A stretch of 6,584 bases of DNA from Thalassospiraceae bacterium (lineage in GTDB: Bacteria; Pseudomonadota; Alphaproteobacteria; Rhodospirillales; Magnetovibrionaceae): assembly GCA_030638205.1 (NCBI GenBank), contig DAOWFB010000156.1, positions 1 to 6,584 on the forward strand. The letters are read 5' to 3'. The notes below the pieces were generated by a model. It saw only the letters and a program-made list of their open reading frames with translations, had not been told where the DNA came from and did no database searches. Made by a program: the position numbers and the translations under genes. Below are positions 1-4,556 of this stretch, piece after piece (within the stretch, counting starts at the first letter, position 1; every line of letters begins with the position of its first letter).

Positions 1-371
1 CCGCCGTCACCCCAAGCGAATAAACGGTGGGTGAAATCCCAATATTCTTCCAGTGTTTCGCCCTTGTGCGCAAAAACAGGCGTGCCGTTATCGGCGATGG
101 CCGCTGCGGCATGGTCTTGGGTTGAAAAAATGTTGCAAGAAACCCAGCGAACTTCGGCGCCAAGGTCTTCTAGGGTTTCAATTAAAACTGCGGTCTGGAT
201 GGTCATGTGCAACGAACCCGCAATGCGCGCACCTTTTAATGGCTGTTTGCCTTTGTATTCTTCGCGGATGGACATAAGGCCCGGCATTTCGGTGTTTGAA
301 AGGTCAATATCCATATGGCCCCATTCGGCCAAAGAAATATCTGCAACTTGGTAATCGTTAGCTTTGCTCAT
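1..371 (-). CDS. ahcY: S-adenosylhomocysteinase (adenosylhomocysteinase), N-terminal part, cut by window edge
   Basis: Cytosolic enzyme of the activated methyl cycle. It reversibly splits S-adenosylhomocysteine into adenosine and homocysteine with a bound NAD, relieving product inhibition of methyltransferases. I translated this frame myself: 123 codons are present and the gene continues past base 1; the family is usually about 430-470 residues. Visible hallmarks are the substrate-binding stretch around His55 (LHMTIQTAVLIETL) and the family signature SCNIFSTQDHAAAAI at residues 78-92, followed by GETLEEYW. The ATG at 371-369 is supported by a GGAG Shine-Dalgarno at 382-379 with a 7-nt spacer, and by the family-like N-terminus. 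It follows ptsI by 185 nt and probably has its own promoter, since this housekeeping gene must be expressed independently of the PTS genes. Identity is very secure; only the C-terminal NAD domain is unseen. Confidence 0.96.
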   Translation of the reverse strand, partial: MSKANDYQVADISLAEWGHMDIDLSNTEMPGLMSIREEYKGKQPLKGARIAGSLHMTIQTAVLIETLEDLGAEVRWVSCNIFSTQDHAAAAIADNGTPVFAHKGETLEEYWDFTHRLFAWGDG

Positions 372-382
372 TAACTGTCTCC

Positions 383-404
383 AGAGGATTAAGAGGATAA
401 GAGG
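383..404. repeat. Short imperfect tandem repeat in the ahcY leader
   Basis: On the plus strand AGAGG occurs three times at 8-9 nt spacing (383-387, 392-396, 400-404), separated by ATTA or ATA. On the transcribed minus strand this is a pyrimidine-rich CCTCT tract lying directly upstream of the ahcY Shine-Dalgarno (382-379). CCTCT is complementary to GGAG-type sequences, so one copy could in principle pair with the ribosome site. Function is unknown and the repeat may be chance. Confidence 0.5.
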
Positions 405-457
405 CTATATGCCATGCCCAGCCATATGGGTCTTAAAATGTGAAACTTCAAGCACGG

Positions 458-486
458 GTGATACCAGCCCAAGGACTTAAGGGCAA
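458..486 (-). promoter_or_regulatory. Candidate ahcY promoter (-35/-10 like)
   Basis: Read on the minus strand there is TTGCCC (486-481), a 17-nt spacer, then TATCAC (463-458), each matching four of six sigma-70 consensus bases. It would give a leader of roughly 80 nt before ahcY. A second candidate lies downstream: TTGAAG (451-446), 17 nt, CATATG (428-423), which is weaker at -10. Both are pattern matches only. The 185-nt gap and the housekeeping role of ahcY make some promoter here likely. Confidence 0.3.
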
Positions 487-521
487 GAAATAAGGGCAGC
501 TTATAGGGTTCTTATACCCAC

Positions 522-552
522 GCGCGTGACTACGCGCCGCTGCCCCTGCAGC
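522..552 (-). terminator. Two tandem GC-rich hairpins just after ptsI, possible transcription end
   Basis: Directly after the ptsI stop codon (559-557), two perfect hairpins lie side by side. One has a 5-bp stem with a 4-nt loop (539-552, GCTGC/GCAGC). The other has a 6-bp stem with a 4-nt loop (522-537, GCGCGT/ACGCGC). A third, weaker 4-bp stem sits at 506-519. No T-run follows on the minus strand, so this is not a standard intrinsic terminator. It could be an atypical terminator, a 3'-end stabiliser, or a Rho-dependent end. The rest of the 372-556 gap shows the candidate promoter, the short repeat and no ORF. Confidence 0.35.
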
Positions 553-556
553 GTGC

Positions 557-2359
557 TTAAACTAATGCGTTAAAATCGTCTAATAGCATGGCAATGCGCC
601 CAGAATCTGACTGTGCCATTATGCCGCCGGCGCGTTCAGAGGCGGCAGAAAGGTCAATCTCGCGCACCCGTTGCTTGACCGCCAAAATGGTGTGGGCGCT
701 CATGGAAAGCTCGCGCACGCCAAGGCCTAGCAACAGGGCGGTAAAGCGGGGGTCGCCGGCTATTTCACCACAGATGGATATGGGTATGCGTCCTTTGAGA
801 GCCGCACTTATGCTCATTTCGATTAGGCGCAATACGCTGGGGTGAAGCGGGTTATACATTCTGGCAACCTGTTCATCGGATCGGTCAATGGCCAGTGTGT
901 ATTGGGTTAAATCGTTTGAACCGATGGCGAAAAAATCACAAACGCTTACTAATGCATCTGCGGTTAATGCTGCACTTGGCACTTCTATCATTACGCCAAG
1001 TGGGGGCAGCTTTTCAGACATGGCAATTTTTTTGCGCTTTAGTGTTTTGGCAACTTTTTTCAATATTTCCCGCGATTTTTTTACTTCGCTGGTGGTGGAA
1101 ACCATGGGCAGCAAAATTCTTATGGGTCCAAGTGCGCTAGCGCGTAAAATTGCCGCAAATTGTGTTTCCAACAAATCTGGCCTTGCCAGCGATAGGCGAA
1201 TACCACGCAGACCCAATGCGCTTTGGGCGCTTTCACCCACATCACCGGTTAATGATTGCGCCAGCTTTTCTCCGCCAATATCCAATGTCCGTACGGTTAA
1301 TGTGCGCCCGCTTAAGGTTTTTACTAAATCTCTAAGCATGCGAAATTGTTCTTCTTCACCGGGCAGGTCGTCGCGGTTCATAAACATAAATTCAGAACGC
1401 AATAACCCAATACCAGCCGCACCGGCCATCATTACTTGTGGCATTTCAATGGGCAGCTCGACGTTGGCAAAAAGAGATATTTCAACCCCATCACGGGTGA
1501 TTGCTGGCTGGCGCTTTAATCTGGTAAATTTTGATTGTTTGCGTTTGTATTCAAACTGTTTTGCCTCGAACGTTGCTAGCGTTGAGGGCGTTGGGTTTAA
1601 AATAACACGCCCAACCTCGCCATCAACAACAATAGTGTCCCCCGACCTTGCTATTTCTTTTAATCCCGGCACGCCCAATACTGCGGGCAGGCCAAGGGCG
1701 CGCGCCATAATTGCGGTATGGCCCTGCGCACCACCAATAACCGCAGCAAAACCAACAACCCGTTTGGGGTCTAGCTGGGCCGCATCGGCGGGGGTTACTT
1801 CTTCGGAAATTAAAATGCTGCCCTTGGGCACGGTGGATATGGGGCGTACATGGGCCATTGTAAGCGCGCGAATAATTCGGTCGGCAACTTCGCGAATATC
1901 GTCAACCCGGGCCGCTATATAGCTATCATCAAGCTGGGCAAAGCCTTGGGTAATATCGTTTATTTCATCCTGAATGGCGGCTTCGGCGTTAATGCGGTTT
2001 TCTTTAATTCGTCTTATGGAGCCGCGAACAAGGCGCGAATCACCCAGCATTTGGATATATGCTTCAAGCAATAGCCCCATTTCTTCGGCCGCCGCCGCAG
2101 GCAATTTATCAGCCTTGTTTTTAAGCCTACCAACTTGCCTGCGTGCAGTTGAAAGCGCAGTTTCAAAACGCTTTAATTCATCAGCAGTTTTTGAGGCCGG
2201 AACTTTATATTCAGGAATTGAAACAGAGCCGCTTTCGCGCACATGAACGGTGCCTATGGCGATACCGGAAGATATGCCCAGCCCATCTATTACAACTTCT
2301 TTTTTTGCAGTTTTTACTGCAACTTTTTTTGTCGTTCTTTTTGTTATTTTGGGGTTCAT
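557..2359 (-). CDS. ptsI: Phosphoenolpyruvate-protein phosphotransferase (PTS Enzyme I), no GAF domain
   Basis: Cytosolic first enzyme of the PTS: it autophosphorylates from PEP and passes the phosphate to HPr. The 600 residues run as a lysine-rich N-terminal tail (1-22), the EI N-terminal region with its helical HPr-binding part (about 25-165), the swivelling phosphohistidine domain with GGAQGHTAIMAR and active His214, and the PEP-binding barrel (about 285-565). Barrel hallmarks are Arg321 (LLRSEF), Arg357 (VRTLDIGGEK), Asn482/Asp483 (GSNDLTQYT), Arg493 and catalytic Cys530 (ICGEIAGD). E. coli EI is 575 residues, so apart from the tail the length is normal. There is no GAF domain, unlike the nitrogen-type PtsP. 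The ATG follows ptsH by 19 nt with only a weak AAGAGA site (2376-2371 region); no other ATG/GTG/TTG precedes the conserved domain in frame. The tail and a second basic stretch (427-450) are unusual. The symbol could equally be given as ptsP on phylogeny; function is secure. Confidence 0.95.
   Translation of the reverse strand: MNPKITKRTTKKVAVKTAKKEVVIDGLGISSGIAIGTVHVRESGSVSIPEYKVPASKTADELKRFETALSTARRQVGRLKNKADKLPAAAAEEMGLLLEAYIQMLGDSRLVRGSIRRIKENRINAEAAIQDEINDITQGFAQLDDSYIAARVDDIREVADRIIRALTMAHVRPISTVPKGSILISEEVTPADAAQLDPKRVVGFAAVIGGAQGHTAIMARALGLPAVLGVPGLKEIARSGDTIVVDGEVGRVILNPTPSTLATFEAKQFEYKRKQSKFTRLKRQPAITRDGVEISLFANVELPIEMPQVMMAGAAGIGLLRSEFMFMNRDDLPGEEEQFRMLRDLVKTLSGRTLTVRTLDIGGEKLAQSLTGDVGESAQSALGLRGIRLSLARPDLLETQFAAILRASALGPIRILLPMVSTTSEVKKSREILKKVAKTLKRKKIAMSEKLPPLGVMIEVPSAALTADALVSVCDFFAIGSNDLTQYTLAIDRSDEQVARMYNPLHPSVLRLIEMSISAALKGRIPISICGEIAGDPRFTALLLGLGVRELSMSAHTILAVKQRVREIDLSAASERAGGIMAQSDSGRIAMLLDDFNALV
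2305..2330 (+). other. Terminator-like hairpin antisense to the 5' end of ptsI
   Basis: On the plus strand TTGCAGT (2305-2311), a TTTT loop and ACTGCAA (2316-2322) form a perfect 7-bp stem, followed by one C and seven T (2324-2330). That is the shape of an intrinsic terminator for plus-strand transcription. The same bases encode lysine/alanine-rich codons of the Enzyme I tail on the minus strand, so the A-runs are partly explained by coding. No plus-strand gene ends here. It may stop antisense transcription or be a by-product of the lysine codons. Confidence 0.3.
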
Positions 2360-2378
2360 CTGATTTCAAATCTCTTTT

Positions 2379-2660
2379 TTAAATTTCTTCGCCAAATCTG
2401 TCATCCACCAGTTTTTCTAGCGCATCTAGTGCCTGGCTGGCATCGGAACCGCTTGCCTTTACCTCTATGGTGCTGCCTATGCCTGCGGCCAACATCATCA
2501 ACCCCATTATTGATGAGCCATTAACTGTTTGCCCATCTTTTGATACAGATGTTTCTGCGTCAAACTCACCAACAGTTTTTACAAATTTGGCTGCCGCCCG
2601 GGCGTGTAGCCCGCGTTCGTTTCTTATGGCCAGTTCGCGCGAATTGTCTTTGGACGGCAT
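2379..2660 (-). CDS. ptsH: HPr-family phosphocarrier protein
   Basis: Small cytosolic phosphocarrier, 93 residues against a usual 85-95. It accepts phosphate from Enzyme I on His19 (NERGLHARAAAKF) and hands it to EIIA. The regulatory-serine region is VNGSSIMGLMMLAAG, where Ser50 directly precedes IMG and lines up with Ser46 of Gram-positive HPr, the target of HPr kinase. Both phosphorylation sites are therefore present, matching the hprK gene upstream. The GLHARAAAKF style resembles NPr/alphaproteobacterial HPr (the npr or ptsO type). It starts 6 nt after the manX stop; an AGGA inside the end of manX, about 13 nt upstream, is the likely ribosome site, which suggests coupled translation. Ptsh/NPr naming is a convention choice; the family call is secure. 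Confidence 0.95.
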   Translation of the reverse strand: MPSKDNSRELAIRNERGLHARAAAKFVKTVGEFDAETSVSKDGQTVNGSSIMGLMMLAAGIGSTIEVKASGSDASQALDALEKLVDDRFGEEI

Positions 2661-2666
2661 GGTATT

Positions 2667-3071
2667 TTAAGATTCCTGCTTCAAAAGCTCTGATGCGATA
2701 TTGATATATTTACGTCCAGCATCCTTGGCCTGCGTTGCCGCCTCCATAAGCGACGAGCCTTCACGCACGCTGGCCAGCTTTATAAGCATGGGCAGATTAA
2801 CACCGGCAACAACCTCGACATTGGCTTTTTCAATTACGCTTATGGCCAAATTAGATGGCGTGCCGCCAAACATGTCGGTTAATAAAATAACGCCGTTGCC
2901 GTCATCAACCTTGGAAATGCTCTCTAGTATATGTCCACGACGTTCTTCCATGTCGTCATCAGGGCCGATGCAAACATTGCTAAACGCTTCCTGTGGGCCG
3001 ACTACGTGCTCTAGTGCAGCCAGCATTTCATCGGCCAGTCGGCCATGGGTGACAAGAACAAGCCCAATCAT
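2667..3071 (-). CDS. manX: PTS EIIA component, mannose (EIIA-Man) family, regulatory type
   Basis: Cytosolic EIIA domain that takes phosphate from HPr. The active histidine is His9 in LVLVTHG, the same place as His10 of E. coli ManX; DMFGGTPSN is the other conserved family stretch. With the start at 3071 the protein has 134 residues, the size of a free-standing EIIA-Man domain; no EIIB domain is fused and no EIIC/EIID lies nearby, so it probably acts as a signalling partner rather than in sugar uptake. The frame is open upstream to an ATG at 3101, adding ten residues (MVAIWRGKNK), but I prefer 3071: family members begin directly at MIGLVLVTHG, a GAGG site (3085-3082) sits 10 nt before it, and the 3101 ATG has no ribosome site and lies in a hairpin loop. 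In rhizobia and Brucella the orthologue is called ManX or EIIA-Man. Role of the phosphorylated form here is inferred. Confidence 0.92.
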   Translation of the reverse strand: MIGLVLVTHGRLADEMLAALEHVVGPQEAFSNVCIGPDDDMEERRGHILESISKVDDGNGVILLTDMFGGTPSNLAISVIEKANVEVVAGVNLPMLIKLASVREGSSLMEAATQAKDAGRKYINIASELLKQES

Positions 3072-3081
3072 TTTATTTTTA

Positions 3082-3085
3082 CCTC
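3082..3085 (-). promoter_or_regulatory. Shine-Dalgarno deciding the manX start
   Basis: GAGG on the minus strand at 3085-3082, 10 nt before the ATG at 3071-3069. It lies inside the reading frame if translation began at the upstream ATG (3101-3099), which has no comparable site. This supports the shorter 134-residue product. Confidence 0.7.
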
Positions 3086-3092
3086 GCCAGAT

Positions 3093-3113
3093 TGCTACCA
3101 TATTATTGTAGCA
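3093..3113 (-). promoter_or_regulatory. Hairpin in the rapZ-manX spacer, just upstream of the manX ribosome site
   Basis: TGCTAC (3093-3098) and GTAGCA (3108-3113) make a perfect 6-bp stem with a 9-nt loop. On the mRNA it ends about 7 nt before the GAGG of manX. The second repeat copy (3121-3126) carries the same arm, so two mutually exclusive pairings are possible. It has no T-run and is not a terminator. It might be a processing or stability element; that is inference. Confidence 0.45.
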
Positions 3114-3133
3114 GATTATTGTAGCAGATTATT
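3102..3133. repeat. 13-bp tandem repeat (about 2.5 copies) between rapZ and manX
   Basis: ATTATTGTAGCAG is present twice, perfectly, at 3102-3114 and 3115-3127, followed by a partial third copy ATTATT (3128-3133). The partial copy overlaps the rapZ stop codon (3131-3129). The copy nearest manX also forms one arm of a hairpin with TGCTAC at 3093-3098. Tandem copies of this kind can arise by replication slippage. They lengthen the gap between the genes without changing either protein. Confidence 0.9.
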
Positions 3134-4016
3134 TTTCCATTTCGCGGTGGCTAACTTTAGATCTTTGTTCTTGTTCATTTAGCCACTTACTTAACCGTTC
3201 GGCAACAAATACAGAACGATGTCTTCCACCAGTGCAGCCTATGGCAATAGTTAGGTAGGATTTCCCCTCTGCTGCAAACCTTGGTAACAGTGGCTTTATA
3301 AGGTTCTGTGCATTTGTCATGAAGGAATTAAAATAGGGGTCGCTTTCTATTAAACGGCCCACCGCCACATCTAACCCGGTTAATTCCCTTAGTTCTGGAT
3401 CATAGTGAGGGTTTTGTAAAAAACGAACGTCCAGCACCATATCTGCTTCGCGTGGCAACCCGCGAGGAAATGCAAATGAAGTTAAAAACACTGCAAGCCC
3501 CTTGTTATTGGTGCTTATAAAATGTTCACCCAAATGGGATTTTAAATCGCCGGGTGAGCGTCCGGTTGTATCAATTTTTATATCGGCCATATGGGCCAAC
3601 TGCGACATGCGTTGGCGCTCAAGATTAATGCCGTCAATTACCGGGCGGTCTTGTGCTAATGGGTGGCGGTGTCGGGTTTCGCTATAGCGCAAAAGAAGCT
3701 CATCATCGCTGCAATCAACAAACAGTATTTTTACCTCAAGCTTTTTATTTTTTTTAAGTGTCGATGCGACATTTGCAAATGTATCGAAATTAAAATCTCG
3801 GGTTCGGATATCAACCCCAATGGCAAGCGCACGAACGTTATCATCTGTGTTAATGCTTGACGTTGGGGCGCTAAGGTTTGGAATTAATGACAGCGGTATA
3901 TTGTCAACCGCTTCAAACCCCATGTCTTCTAATGCTTTTAATGCGGTGGTTTTGCCAGCGCCGGACATTCCGGTAACCAGCACCACCGTGCGTTGGGCGG
4001 TTGCGGGCGCGCTCAT
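3129..4016 (-). CDS. rapZ: RapZ-family nucleotide-binding protein (YvcJ/RapZ)
   Basis: Cytosolic P-loop protein of 295 residues (E. coli RapZ is 284). Walker A is GMSGAGKT (16-23), followed by the family stretch ALEDMGFEAVDNIP (28-41); a Walker B-like LFVDC lies at 98-102. The C-terminal half has DVRFLQNPHYDPELRELTG (196-214) and the family signature GCTGGRHRS (260-268). In E. coli RapZ delivers the small RNA GlmZ for RNase E cleavage and so sets GlmS and amino-sugar synthesis; YvcJ of Bacillus binds and hydrolyses nucleotides. Which role applies in alphaproteobacteria is not shown here. The start is fixed by a 4-nt ATGA overlap with the hprK stop, indicating translational coupling; a TGGAA lies about 9 nt upstream. 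Its place between hprK and manX suggests a link to PTS state. Identity is strong; function in this organism is open. Confidence 0.94.
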   Translation of the reverse strand: MSAPATAQRTVVLVTGMSGAGKTTALKALEDMGFEAVDNIPLSLIPNLSAPTSSINTDDNVRALAIGVDIRTRDFNFDTFANVASTLKKNKKLEVKILFVDCSDDELLLRYSETRHRHPLAQDRPVIDGINLERQRMSQLAHMADIKIDTTGRSPGDLKSHLGEHFISTNNKGLAVFLTSFAFPRGLPREADMVLDVRFLQNPHYDPELRELTGLDVAVGRLIESDPYFNSFMTNAQNLIKPLLPRFAAEGKSYLTIAIGCTGGRHRSVFVAERLSKWLNEQEQRSKVSHREMEK

Positions 4017-4489
4017 TGTTTTGTTTCCATGCCGTGTTTATGGCCATCTTCAATGAATATTTTTTCCTTTATTGCCTTTAATGCCATACGTACCTTGGCG
4101 GCGGCTGACGGTTCAAACGGATCAACTTCAATTAACGGAATGGGTGTGCCCATTATTTCCGTATTCAAGTGTTCGGGCAGGCGTTCAATTAATTCATGGC
4201 GCACTAGGTTAACTATCATCATTAGCGGGGCTTGACCTGATGTGCCAATGTGCATGACCCCAATGCCGCGCACCTCCATCATTCCGGAAATGGTTTCAGG
4301 CGGAGAAACAAAAACCTGACCGTCGTTTATTTCAAGCTTGGTATAATCGTCGGCGATCAGGCCTGCGCCTGCATCTATCAGGCGTAGGGCAAGATCCGAT
4401 TTTCCGCTACCGGCGGGCCCACGAATAAGCACACCATCGCCATTTATGGCGACCGTGGTAGCGTGAACAGTGTCAATAAAACTAGCCAT
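4013..4489 (-). CDS. hprK: HPr kinase/phosphorylase, short alphaproteobacterial form
   Basis: Cytosolic serine kinase that phosphorylates HPr on its regulatory serine (Ser50 of the HPr in this window); many homologues also remove that phosphate. The 158 residues cover only the catalytic domain; Gram-positive HprK is about 310 residues with an extra N-terminal domain, and the short form is normal in alphaproteobacteria. Visible parts: His9 at the position of the conserved HPrK histidine, P-loop GPAGSGKS (24-31), the LIADD acidic pair Asp47/Asp48, and the HprK signature MEVRGIGVMHI (71-81). The ATG at 4489-4487 has no Shine-Dalgarno; an ATGATG a little upstream is out of frame. A -10-like TGCTATGAT ends exactly 7 nt before the ATG, which would fit a leaderless mRNA. 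The stop overlaps the rapZ start. Whether it keeps phosphorylase activity cannot be read from the sequence. Confidence 0.94.
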   Translation of the reverse strand: MASFIDTVHATTVAINGDGVLIRGPAGSGKSDLALRLIDAGAGLIADDYTKLEINDGQVFVSPPETISGMMEVRGIGVMHIGTSGQAPLMMIVNLVRHELIERLPEHLNTEIMGTPIPLIEVDPFEPSAAAKVRMALKAIKEKIFIEDGHKHGMETKQ

Positions 4490-4495
4490 AAATGC

Positions 4496-4504
4496 ATCAT
4501 AGCA
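4496..4504 (-). promoter_or_regulatory. Extended -10-like element immediately upstream of hprK
   Basis: Minus strand TGCTATGAT: the hexamer TATGAT (4501-4496) matches five of six -10 bases and is preceded by TG one base away. If the A of the hprK ATG (4489) is +1, the hexamer spans -12 to -7, the ideal place. No good -35 is seen at 16-18 nt upstream (best is CCCACA, three of six). The 4490-4556 gap otherwise shows only a tiny CCCC/GGGG inverted repeat (near 4532-4540) and no ORF. Confidence 0.4.
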
Positions 4505-4556
4505 AAAAGAAACGAGTTGTGGGAGTTTCAGCCCCAGGGGAATTTACTAGGCGGAT

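Noticed and set aside
311..318. Palindrome CCATATGG, also at 422-429 and 3587-3594
   Set aside because: Two copies are inside coding sequence and the spacing has no pattern; three copies of an 8-mer palindrome in this window are not enough to call an operator.
31..354. 107-codon plus-strand open frame at the left end
   Set aside because: Antisense to the ahcY N-terminal coding region, whose protein signature is unmistakable.
372..556. Known SAM/SAH riboswitch before ahcY
   Set aside because: I could not recognise the conserved core by eye; left as a search to run rather than a feature.
888..1922. 344-codon plus-strand open frame opposite ptsI
   Set aside because: It lies entirely antisense to a well-supported Enzyme I gene, shows no recognisable domain, and its composition mirrors the complementary codons. 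Long antisense frames are expected from codon bias.
2701..3111. 136-codon plus-strand open frame opposite manX
   Set aside because: Antisense shadow of the EIIA gene; no domain and no ribosome site pattern that I could support.
4532..4540. CCCC/GGGG inverted repeat between chvG and hprK as a terminator
   Set aside because: The stem is too short, with a loop of one to three bases, and no T-run follows.
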